Shown here piece after piece: positions 7,760 to 14,533 of a stretch of 14,533 nt of DNA; position 1 is the stretch's first letter; every line of letters starts with the position of its first letter. The notes beneath the pieces are model-generated. The model was not told where the DNA came from and searched no databases. It saw only the letters and a program-made list of their open reading frames with translations. Source of the DNA: Butyriboletus loyo (Eukaryota; Basidiomycota; Agaricomycetes; Boletales; Boletaceae); the NCBI GenBank assembly GCA_038093515.1, contig JBBPSI010000405.1, positions 1 through 14,533 of the forward strand. The letters are read 5' to 3'. Both the position numbers and the translations under genes were made by a program.

Positions 7760-8960
7760 GTAAAGGATTGTAACCAGAAGGAAGAGGTGTGCGTGCAGGT
7801 TTTGCATTTTCAAGCTTGAATTGTTTTATGACCTTCTGTGTGTAATCACACTGATCTAGCCTCAGGGTATGATTTCTTTGATCCCTGGTAATCCGCATGC
7901 CTAAATACTCTTTTGCTTCTCCAAGATCTCGACTCTCCCAAGTCTTCATAAAGTGTTTCTTGTGGGCAAGGACTTGTGCTTTATCACTACCCATAAAAAG
8001 AGCATCATCAACGTATATAACTAAAATAATGATGACTTTCCTGATGAATTTGATATAAGTTCTCAGGTCGGACAAGGTATGCTTGAAACCTTGTTTGATG
8101 AGTGATAAGTGCAAGGCTTTGTTCCATTGAAGGGCCGCTTGCTTGAGGCCATAGATAGCTTTCCGTAGGTGACAGACTTTACTTTCTGAGCCTTTTTGAG
8201 TGAAACCCTCAGGTTGTTCCATGTAGATCTCTTCGTCAAGATCTCCAAAGAGAAATGTGGTCTTGACATCTAGAGCCTCGATTTCCCAATCTTCTAAGGC
8301 AGCTAGAGCTAAGAGAATCCTAACGGTTTCAAACCTGGCAATAGGTGAGAAGGTTTCCTCATAATCAATTCTGAAGATTTGGGTAAAGCCTTTTGCTACC
8401 CAGCAAGACTTGTATTGTCCATCGCTTTTTCATACATTTATCCATTTCCCTTTAATGACTTGACGTCCTTTGGGAAGATCTACCAGATCCCATACATGTC
8501 ATTCTTGAAACGACTTGTATTCCTCTCCCATGGCAGTTAGCCATAAGGATCTCTCGGCAGGAGGTAATCTCATTACTGCCTTGTGAGACTGTGGGATACC
8601 ATCGACAGTAGCAGCAGCTAGAAGAGATTTAATCCACTTAGCACTGTACATCTGTCCTAAGTCATCTTCTTCATTTGTGGGTCTTGGTTGATTAACCGGT
8701 TGTGGAGTAGGAATTAACTCCTCCTGAATAGGATCCAGTCCTTGATGTATCTCTCGTTCTATCTCGATCAGAGGTCGATTCCCATAAGCATTATCTGGGA
8801 CAATCCATGGAATATGGTTGCAAGTGGGACAAGGATTAAAGTCCTGATCTGTCTGCAAGAAATCTGGATTAGTGATCATAGGGATTGGAGCACCATGAGA
8901 CTGTAAATCCTGATCAAACTCATCATATAAGTCACGTTGGTGACCTCGAGCACGATCATC
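7760..8960 (-). pseudogene. pol: copia pol: linker end and reverse transcriptase
   Basis: From 8960 downward the minus strand reads a linker (RDLYDEFDQDL), then the RT domain: HVWDLVDLPKGRQVIKGKW, DYEETFSPIARFETVRILL, the palm Asp in EALDVKTTFL, EEIYMEQPEGF, LRKAIYGLKQAALQWN, the catalytic YVDD at 8004-8015, and EAKEYLGMRI. These blocks are diagnostic of Ty1/copia RT. TGA stops are at 8499-8501 and 8430-8432; the second fits CGA (Arg) before KSDGQ. No frameshift occurs. The segment ends at SGYNP where a family A solo LTR inserted. It cannot encode an active enzyme as it stands. Confidence 0.93.
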
Positions 8961-9795
8961 TCATGTCAGATGATGTTGATGAGGATGATTGCGAAATTCA
9001 GTAATTCGTTCAGGATATACTCTTGTTGGAGGTAAGAAAGTGGAAGGACAAATCCGACCAGGATCTTCAAAGGTTTCCAATGGAGGTATCATTTGGCGTT
9101 TATGTTGGTGTCGATCCGTTATAGATGATCTATGTCCAGTGTCTGGCATTTCTCTTTTAACTCCAGGGCGTGGAGGTGAGAATAATGGTGGTTGTTCTTC
9201 ATGAACAGAGTCAGGAGTTTGAGGATCGAGGATTAAAGGTGATGGTGGATTTTCAGGGATAACCCATGGTGAAGGTGTGACTGATGGTTGAGGAGATGGT
9301 TGTTGCAATTCGTCAGGATTTAAAATGGGGGAAATAGGTGGTAGGCCTTCACGTGTTATACTGGTTCCATCAAAGTGTACTCCTAATGGAGGTGGCTCGT
9401 CAGCTCTTTGTTGATTTGATGGTGGGGCGTCAGATGTACTATCTTCATCATCTCCATGTTCATCGGCATCTGTGGGAAGAATAGGAGGCGGAATTGCGGC
9501 TTGTCTATCATTCTGTTCTTTGGAACAGTGTGGGAGGTTTTCTTTGTCAAAAGTCGCAACAGACTCTACCAGAACTCGTCTTCAGGTTGGAGACCAAAAG
9601 TGATAGCCTTTGGTGCCAGATTCATATCCAATGAAAGTGGCTTGTTCTGATTTTGGAGACAACTTGTTTTCCCCGAGTTCCTTCTTTATAAAAATGTATG
9701 CATGGCATCCAAAGACCCAGAAGTAAGAGACATCCAGTTTCTCCCCACAGAACATCTTGATGGGGGTTTTCCAATTATGATGACACATTGGTTGG
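8961..9795 (-). pseudogene. pol: copia pol: integrase C-terminal end and Pro-rich linker
   Basis: The segment begins in the region after the integrase catalytic core: WKTPIKMFCGEK, FGCHAYIFIKKEL, then SEQATFIGYESGTKGYHFW, a standard copia block. A TGA (9582-9584) follows WSPT. The frame then runs open through a Pro/Ser/Asp-rich linker (for example QQPSPQPSVTPSPWVIPENP) to a TGA at 8961-8963 before DDRARGHQ, again fitting a lost CGA. Such low-complexity linkers between integrase and RT are normal in copia. The catalytic integrase core is missing; it should lie upstream, beyond the family B insertions to the right. Confidence 0.88.
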
Positions 9796-9918
9796 TGTTA
9801 CAGTTTTACCCCTAAGCGTACCCCGCCACTCGTTTTCCCATGCTCATGCGTCCCCGCCGCCCCTGCCGTCTTGCGATGCTGCCCATTGCCCGCTCCTTAG
9901 TCGCCTAGTGGACGTTAT
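9796..9918 (+). repeat. 5' fragment of a family B LTR (123 bp)
   Basis: TGTTACAGTTTTACCCC to GTGGACGTTAT matches the start of the other family B LTRs, then stops where a minus-strand family B element begins. GTTAT (9914-9918) should be one copy of that element's target duplication. GTTGG (9791-9795) should be the left duplication of this LTR. The remaining ~700 bp, or a whole element, must lie right of the window. Confidence 0.9.
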
Positions 9919-10179
9919 TGTTATGCTGATAGCACACAATAACTAGCAGCGAGCACTTGACTAGGGGCTCGAGCCTAATGAGGAAATGGCTGACTCGCGT
10001 AGACGACGCTATCGGGCTTCTGCAGAGCAAGTGTCGGTGAGATGTCGTAAGGTGGCGACCAGACGAGATCGAGCTGAAGCTTATCGGCTCTATCGGCAGA
10101 TGGGGTATACTGCTAGATTACTATGCACTTGGTAGATGCGTAGAATTAGCTAAAGAGTCTGTACTTCTCTAAGTACTCG

Positions 10180-10210
10180 TATATATACTGCTGGGTATCG
10201 TGCACAGACC
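10180..10210 (-). promoter_or_regulatory. LTR core promoter, TATATATA (family B 3' LTR)
   Basis: On the minus strand, GGTCTGTGC (10202-10210), 14 nt, then TATATATA (10180-10187). In a 3' LTR it would drive transcription out of the element, toward 9918 and the copia remnant. Confidence 0.57.
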
Positions 10211-10464
10211 GAGCTGTGCGTGGCAGCGAAGGGCAAAGGGCTATGAGTCTGTCCGAGTCATAGCGGCGAATGGAGAAGCGGCAAAGTGCCGGTAACGAGG
10301 GAGTGAAGCTCCGAGTAAGAAGGTGACATCGTCAACGAATAGGAAGATCGGAAGGTGAAGTGACGATGTCCTCGAGGTGAGCCCCACAGGGCGAAGGGTG
10401 CGCGAACGGCGGAGCCCTTGGATACGGGTCTCGACGCGAAGGTACTGACACGTCGTAATCTAGT

Positions 10465-10500
10465 CACGTGCTAGTCACGTGATGAACCAAATGTCATTGG
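10465..10500 (-). promoter_or_regulatory. CCAAT plus twin CACGTG boxes in family B U3
   Basis: CACGTG at 10465-10470 and 10476-10481 (5 bp apart), and the CCAAT complement at 10496-10500. The arrangement is the same as in the copy at 5322-5357. Candidate transcription factor sites; binding is inferred. Confidence 0.45.
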
Positions 10501-10738
10501 ATAAAGAAATAGAGGACGCGACAGCTCAGCTGTGGGTCCGGCCCGACGGGGCGACGAGACAGGGGCTATCTCAGTGTAGCGACACTGAGACTTGCTGGAA
10601 TGACCAGGGAAGTGGATAACGTCCACTAGGCGACTGGGGAGCGGGCGATGGGTGGCATCGCAAGACAGCGGGGGCGGCGGGGATGCATGAGCGTGGGAAA
10701 ACGAGTGGCGGGGTACGCTTAGGGGTAAAACTGTAACA

Positions 10739-10748
10739 TTACCCCCCA
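10739..10748 (-). other. Polypurine tract of family B element
   Basis: The minus strand reads TGGGGGG then TAA, immediately before the LTR start TGTTACAG. It lies 32 nt after the pol TAG stop and marks the adjacent LTR as the 3' LTR. Confidence 0.8.
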
Positions 10749-10780
10749 TACAAGATCAAAACTCCTGGTTCGATCAAACT

Positions 10781-12244
10781 CTAGACGGCGGCGGCGATGA
10801 TGAGGGAGCGGGTGGACGTGGGAAAGTCCTTCTGGTGGTGAGCCTTGTACGCTCGCAGCAACGGCATGGAATTGTCTAAATTCCCTTCTGGTTCCCAGGT
10901 GTTTTCGGCTGAAGAGTATCCTTTCCAGGAGACCAAGTACTGTCTCCAATTTCTGGTGCCTCGATGCGCGAGGATCTTTTCGACTTCGTACTCTTCCTCG
11001 CCTTCTATGGTGTCTGGGGGTGGGTTCGTGTAGTTAGGGCCATGCTCTGGGGTCTCCTTGTAAGACGACAGGAGAGAGGCATGGAAGACGTCGTGTATCT
11101 TCCAGGTAGGAGGGAGGCGAAGGCGGAACGCAACTGGAGAAATTACTTGTGCCACTTCAAAGGGGCCTTCCCGTTTCGGCGCGAGTTTCGGCGACTGATA
11201 TCTGAGCCTGAGGTTGCGGCCTTCTAGCCATACTTTATCTCCAACCTTCCACAGCTTAAACTTCATGGTGATCTGCTCTTTCATAAGGCGCCATGCCTTG
11301 TCGTGTGCTTCCGAGGCTTCTTCGCGACTTGCCACTAAGTCCGAAAGCCTTGCTTCTAATGCCGGTAGGAACGTCCGTCCTAATGCCGGGTACACGCGTG
11401 GTTCATAGCCGATCATAAGTGAAAACGGCGTCCTTCCAGTGACTGAGTGCGTGGTCGAGTTATGTGAAAACTCCGCCATAGGGAGTATGCTGGCCCATTT
11501 GTCCGGGCATCCATCGCAGAATATGCGGAGGTAGGTTTCCAACTCCTGGTTGACCCTTTCTGTCTCGCCGTCCGTCTGGGGATGGTATGCTGAGGATAGG
11601 GTGAGGTCGTACTTTAGCAGCCTTGCTAATTCCCGTGCGAAGGCTGAGGCGAACTGTGGACCGCGGTCCGAGATGCACCGATCGTGCAAACCAAATCTGG
11701 TGAAGACTTTGTCGAAGAAAAGTTGTGCGACGCCTGCTGCGTCGATCGTCTTGTTGCAAGGTATGAAAATTACCCCCTTCGTAAGGCCATGGTCTACCAC
11801 GACCATTACCGAATCAAATCCCATAGACTCCAGGAGATCCGTGATGAGATCAACGGATACTTGCTGAAACGGCCGTGTGGCGGTGCTGGATAGTGGGGTA
11901 AGCCCGGGTACTGTCGGGTGCGTATTAACCTTGTTTGCCTGGCAAACGGCGCAACCTGTAACAAATTTCCTGATAAAAGAGCCCATTCCGGGCCACCAGT
12001 AGTCCCGTTGGACTAAGTTCTGCGTCCTGAATATTCCTCCATGGCCGCCGGCGGGGCCCTCGTGGAGTTCCTTTACAAGGGGGTGACGCGCTTCCTCTGG
12101 CACATAGAGGCGTCCCTTGTAGTATAGTTTGTCGTTTTCGAACAGCCAATCGTGGGGGGCTGATCGAGGGAATATCGGGGAGGCTTCGTACATAGCCGAC
12201 AAGGCCTTCTGTACGAGCGGGTCGTTCTCGGTAGACACGACCAT
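10781..12244 (-). CDS. pol: gypsy pol: integrase with C-terminal chromodomain
   Basis: Integrase inserts element cDNA into the genome. From the first Met (487 residues) it shows a HHCC zinc finger (H61, H68, C98, C101), catalytic Asp132 (VSVDLITD), Asp193 (CISDRGPQF) and Glu229 (GETERVNQELE; exactly 35 residues between the last two), the C-terminal DNA-binding region ([23 protein letters not shown]) and a chromodomain at about 417-460 (EEEYEVEKIL, LVSWKGYSSAENTWEP). The stop is TAG at 10781. The Met start is only the first available: the frame is open back to a TGA at 12338-12340, and the sequence before the Met (TSADNQEV) matches the + strand copy, so this is part of one polyprotein with the next entry. 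All catalytic residues are present. Chromodomain targeting to heterochromatin is family knowledge. Confidence 0.93.
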   Translation of the reverse strand: MVVSTENDPLVQKALSAMYEASPIFPRSAPHDWLFENDKLYYKGRLYVPEEARHPLVKELHEGPAGGHGGIFRTQNLVQRDYWWPGMGSFIRKFVTGCAVCQANKVNTHPTVPGLTPLSSTATRPFQQVSVDLITDLLESMGFDSVMVVVDHGLTKGVIFIPCNKTIDAAGVAQLFFDKVFTRFGLHDRCISDRGPQFASAFARELARLLKYDLTLSSAYHPQTDGETERVNQELETYLRIFCDGCPDKWASILPMAEFSHNSTTHSVTGRTPFSLMIGYEPRVYPALGRTFLPALEARLSDLVASREEASEAHDKAWRLMKEQITMKFKLWKVGDKVWLEGRNLRLRYQSPKLAPKREGPFEVAQVISPVAFRLRLPPTWKIHDVFHASLLSSYKETPEHGPNYTNPPPDTIEGEEEYEVEKILAHRGTRNWRQYLVSWKGYSSAENTWEPEGNLDNSMPLLRAYKAHHQKDFPTSTRSLIIAAAV

Positions 12245-12337
12245 TTTCTCTGCTAGCGCGGTGTCGAGCGCTTTAATGAATATTGAATCAGGGAGTAGGA
12301 CGACTTCCTGATTATCGGCCGAGGTATCAACTTCGTC

Positions 12338-14059
12338 TCAGCGAGAGAGGGCGTCTGCGGGGCCCATAGCGGTTCCGGGGAGATGGTGGAACTTGATGTC
12401 GTAATCTTGCAGATACATCATCCACCTAGCCTGTCGTCGTGACAGCTTGTTCGGCTGACGGAAGTACGTCAGATTCTTGTGGTCAGTTAGTATCATTACG
12501 GGATGACCAGTCCCTCTGAGGTAGTGACGCCACTCTTCTAGGGCGTGGATGACAGCCAGTAGTTCCCTGTCATAAATGTCGTAGTTGCGCTCTGCCGGGG
12601 AGAGCGTCTTCGAGAGATAGGCACACGGGTGAAGGTCACCATTGCCGTCGTTCTGCATGAGTACCGCTCCCGTTGCTGTGAGAGAGGCGTCCATCATGAC
12701 TTTAAACTCCTTTGTCGTGTCCGGCATCGCCAGGACAGGCTGCTGTAGGAAGATCTCCTTGATCTTCAGGAAAGCGTTTTTGTGCTCAGGGGTCCATTCC
12801 CATTTCGTGGTCTTCTTCATCAAATCGTGAAGAGGCCGAGATATCGCCGAGAAATTGCTTATAAAGCGGCGATAGAAGTTGCAAAATCCGATGAATGATC
12901 GGACTGCCTTTACTGACGTGGGCGACTTCCATTCTTGGATCGCCTTGAGTTTCGTGGGGTCCATCTGGACGCGGCCCGCTCGGATCACCATTCTGAGGTA
13001 TTCGACTTCGTCGGTGTCGAAGAAGCATTTCTCCAGCTTCAGGAAGAGCTTGTGCTCTCGTAGTCTCTGCAGGACGCGGCGTGTCCTTTCTTCATGAACT
13101 CCGGCTTCTTCGGAGTGAATCAAGATGTCGTCCATATAGATGACGAGCCATCCTTCGGCTATCATATCACCAAAAGTGTGATCCATGAGGGCTTGAAACG
13201 TAGCCGGCGAGTTGCAAAGCCCGAAAAACATGACTGTTGGCTCGAAGAGCCCTTGCGGCGTTATAAACGCGGCCTTCCAGCGGTCGCCGGGCTTGATGAG
13301 GACATTGTTGTAGCCCCAACGAATGTCCATCTTCGTAAAGATCTTGGAGCCTTTCAGGCGGTCGACAAGATCACCAATGAGGGGTAGCGGGTAGGCGTTT
13401 TTAATCGTGTGCGCGTTCACGTGCCTATAGTCCTGGCAAGGACGTAGAGATCCATCCTTCTTTCCTACGAAAAAGAAGGGAGCGGCTTGGGGTGACTTCG
13501 AGGGGACTATCTTCCCCGTTTTGAGATGTTCTGCGACAAACTCTTTACATGCCTCCATCTCCTTAGGGTTGAGAGGGTAGGCCTTGGCGACTCGAGGTAG
13601 GAAATCTTTGTCCAGGTCGATCGCATGGTCAAATGAGTGGGAAGGGGGAAGCTCGTCGAGATTCTTTTTCTCGAAGACGTCTTCAAAACCTTTATACTGA
13701 GCCGGCAGTGTCTTCTTCGGCTTTTCTTCCTTGGCAGCTATCTCCGTGGATACTGTCGCTTTACGAACTCCATAAGTTCGTCTGGCACTCTGGTCCAGGC
13801 ACTTTTTCCAGAGGTGCACCATCCTCGTGTCCGGGTCCATGTCGAGGTACCAGATAAGATATCGTTGAGTTATTGCCCACGGGTCATCGGGGCGTCTCTC
13901 TGCTGGTTGATCTGGAAATACGACTCTACCAGTTGTCCAGTCTATGTCGGGGTTGGCGTTGCGAAGCCAGGGCAGCCCGAGGATAACATTTTCTTGACCC
14001 ACATTGAGGATCAAGAACTCTCTGAGTTGTTCAGTTCCTCCCGTCTGGAGGATCATCAT
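12338..14059 (-). CDS. pol: gypsy pol: protease end, reverse transcriptase, RNase H
   Basis: A 573-residue open frame. It begins in the last part of the retropepsin domain (ENVILGLPWLRNANPDIDW, 23-41). RT follows at about 175-350, with the palm Asp at 245 (FTKMDIRWGYNN), FFGLCNSPATFQ and YMDD at 308-311. RNase H has D457 (MMDASLTATG), E499 (YDRELLAV) and D526 (LTDHKNL). The TGA at 12338 directly after DALSR is followed in frame by integrase, and the + strand relative reads through this site, so it is a mutation (CGA to TGA fits) and not the true end. Upstream, a TGA at 14069-14071 precedes YSTMMILQ, and protease-like sequence (NKGGTI) continues to the LTR break at 14098. The Met at 14059 is therefore not a real start. 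The catalytic protease motif would lie beyond the break. Confidence 0.93.
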   Translation of the reverse strand: MMILQTGGTEQLREFLILNVGQENVILGLPWLRNANPDIDWTTGRVVFPDQPAERRPDDPWAITQRYLIWYLDMDPDTRMVHLWKKCLDQSARRTYGVRKATVSTEIAAKEEKPKKTLPAQYKGFEDVFEKKNLDELPPSHSFDHAIDLDKDFLPRVAKAYPLNPKEMEACKEFVAEHLKTGKIVPSKSPQAAPFFFVGKKDGSLRPCQDYRHVNAHTIKNAYPLPLIGDLVDRLKGSKIFTKMDIRWGYNNVLIKPGDRWKAAFITPQGLFEPTVMFFGLCNSPATFQALMDHTFGDMIAEGWLVIYMDDILIHSEEAGVHEERTRRVLQRLREHKLFLKLEKCFFDTDEVEYLRMVIRAGRVQMDPTKLKAIQEWKSPTSVKAVRSFIGFCNFYRRFISNFSAISRPLHDLMKKTTKWEWTPEHKNAFLKIKEIFLQQPVLAMPDTTKEFKVMMDASLTATGAVLMQNDGNGDLHPCAYLSKTLSPAERNYDIYDRELLAVIHALEEWRHYLRGTGHPVMILTDHKNLTYFRQPNKLSRRQARWMMYLQDYDIKFHHLPGTAMGPADALSR

Positions 14060-14097
14060 CGTTGAGTATCATATGGTTCCTCCTTTGTTTCTGGAAC

Positions 14098-14521
14098 TGT
14101 TACGCTGGGCGCTAACAATCGAACAGCGAGGAGGCACTCTGGAGTGGCCTCGAGACTCGGGAGACGATTCGGAGTGAGTCTCAGACTATGTCTTAGTGCG
14201 CACACTAAGAGTCTGGAATGATACTAATTGCTAGCAGTAGGCTGCGTAGAACTAGATAATGTACATGGCAGAAAGGCAGAGCCTTTATACTACTGAGGTC
14301 TGCGCACAGACCATGTCCCTAATCGAGCCGCGAGAAGGGAAGTTACAAATACGGAAGGAATACTCTAGAAGATTCCGGAGTATGAAGGAATGCGCGTCCG
14401 TGCGCGAGAAATGATGACTAAGTAAAACGGTTGTTACCGTTCAAGAGGAACTAGCAAAAGGCTAGGTGAATGTAGCAGTCCCAACGGTAGTGGAGAAAAG
14501 AAATAAAGCACTACCGTAACA
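14098..14521 (-). repeat. 3' LTR of a second family A element, reverse orientation (424 bp)
   Basis: On the minus strand it starts TGTTACGG at 14521 and ends GCGTAACA at 14098. A family A polypurine tract lies just outside its start (14522-14533), so it is the 3' LTR of a minus-strand element whose body is to the right of the window. It interrupts the protease region of the family B element; GGAAC (14093-14097) should be one target duplication. It is CpG-rich (GTGCGC, GCGCGTCCGTGCGCG) like the 1478 copy, suggesting a recent insertion. The R/U5 hairpin is at 14192-14209. Confidence 0.92.
14283..14312 (-). promoter_or_regulatory. LTR core promoter, TATAAAG (family A LTR 14098)
   Basis: On the minus strand, GGTCTGTGC (14304-14312), 14 nt, TATAAAG (14283-14289). 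The GGTCTG/CAGACC inverted repeat is intact. Being a 3' LTR, it points into the family B pol in the sense direction. Confidence 0.57.
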
Positions 14522-14533
14522 ATACCCCCTTCC
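14522..14533 (-). other. Polypurine tract of the right-edge family A element
   Basis: The minus strand reads GGAAGGGGGTAT up to the LTR start. It is nearly identical to the tract at 6454-6465, which confirms both family membership and orientation of the element beyond the window. Confidence 0.82.

Larger units (their letters stand above)
6892..9795 (-). mobile_element. Ty1/copia retrotransposon remnant, both ends cut
   Basis: On the minus strand this reads, from 9795 down, the end of integrase, a Pro-rich linker, copia-type reverse transcriptase with YVDD, and most of RNase H. The domain order integrase before RT is that of Ty1/copia and excludes gypsy. Its 3' end is cut by the family A element at 6891, its 5' side by the family B LTR at 9796. 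With the 7331-7759 LTR removed, the whole 2.5 kb stays in one frame, closed only by five TGA codons (9582, 8961, 8499, 8430, 6976). It is the oldest layer of the nest. Its LTRs are not in the window. Confidence 0.92.
9919..10738 (-). repeat. 3' LTR of the family B element (820 bp)
   Basis: On the minus strand it starts TGTTACAG right after the polypurine tract and ends CAGCATAACA at 9919. It closely matches the solo LTR at 2263-3084, including the U5 end. U3 carries twin CACGTG boxes, an inverted CCAAT box, the inverted repeat CTCAGTGT-AGCG-ACACTGAG (10570-10589) and many CpGs. Its position next to pol assigns the ~820-bp LTR type to this chromovirus. Confidence 0.95.
9919..14097 (-). mobile_element. 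Ty3/gypsy chromovirus, family B, gag side outside window
   Basis: On the minus strand this contains the protease end, RT, RNase H, integrase, chromodomain, a short spacer, a G6 polypurine tract and a ~820-bp 3' LTR. It inserted into another family B LTR at 9918 and was itself cut upstream of RT by a family A element at 14098. Pol is one frame with only two TGA stops (14069, 12338), making it the best preserved element here. Protein similarity to the family A pol is high throughout, but the LTRs differ and there is no extra 3' ORF. Confidence 0.93.

Noticed and set aside
6892..9795. Host gene on the minus strand with multiple exons, suggested by several consecutive open frames.
   Set aside because: All frames join into one copia pol interrupted by TGA codons and one LTR; no intron boundaries are needed.
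11214..11893. Plus-strand open frames opposite the family B integrase.
   Set aside because: They overlap a strongly conserved integrase on the other strand and show no domain features.
12338..12340. Programmed stop readthrough between RNase H and integrase.
   Set aside because: The + strand family A pol reads through the equivalent position with sense codons, and the stop fits a single CGA to TGA change like those elsewhere in the window.

Overview
This window is a pile-up of nested LTR retrotransposons. I see no host gene, tRNA, rRNA or CRISPR array. Chromodomain-bearing Ty3/gypsy elements, a degenerate Ty1/copia element, eukaryotic-style TATA promoters in the LTRs and heavy CpG decay point to a fungal genome, most likely a repeat-rich basidiomycete. 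From memory, the roughly 426-bp LTR resembles the marY1 gypsy element of Tricholoma matsutake; I could not check this.

Layout. (1) 1-6891, + strand: the 3' part of a Ty3/gypsy chromovirus ('family A'): the end of RT, then RNase H, integrase, chromodomain, a separate 3' ORF ending in CCHC zinc knuckles, a polypurine tract and a ~426-bp 3' LTR. It is broken by a family A solo LTR (1478-1903), a family B solo LTR (2263-3084, minus) and a family B solo LTR (4518-6160) that carries another family B solo LTR inside it (5085-5903). (2) 6892-9795, - strand: a Ty1/copia pol remnant (end of integrase, Pro-rich linker, RT, start of RNase H), cut at its 3' end by element (1) and interrupted by a family A solo LTR (7331-7759). 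(3) 9796-9918: the first 123 bp of a + strand family B LTR, cut by the next element. (4) 9919-14097, - strand: a second chromovirus ('family B', ~820-bp LTR) with 3' LTR, polypurine tract and a nearly open pol (protease end, RT, RNase H, integrase, chromodomain) but no 3' ORF. (5) 14098-14533, - strand: a family A 3' LTR with its polypurine tract at the right edge, the end of another element inserted into (4).

Insertion order can be read from the breaks. The copia element is the oldest substrate. The + family A element and several LTRs landed in it, younger LTRs landed in those, and the right-hand family B element was then hit by another family A element. Every insertion with both ends in the window has a perfect 5-bp target-site duplication, so each boundary is exact to the base.

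Decay is unusually clean. Once insertions are removed, all three pol regions stay in one frame. All ten premature stops are TGA, nearly all at positions that fit a lost CGA arginine codon. This indicates C-to-T decay at CpG, as expected from methylation or a RIP-like process. The two LTR families differ in length and U3 but share a core promoter (GGTCTGTGC, 14 nt, TATA) and motifs downstream of it, so they look like relatives with different U3 regions. The most unusual coding object is the zinc-knuckle ORF after pol in family A.
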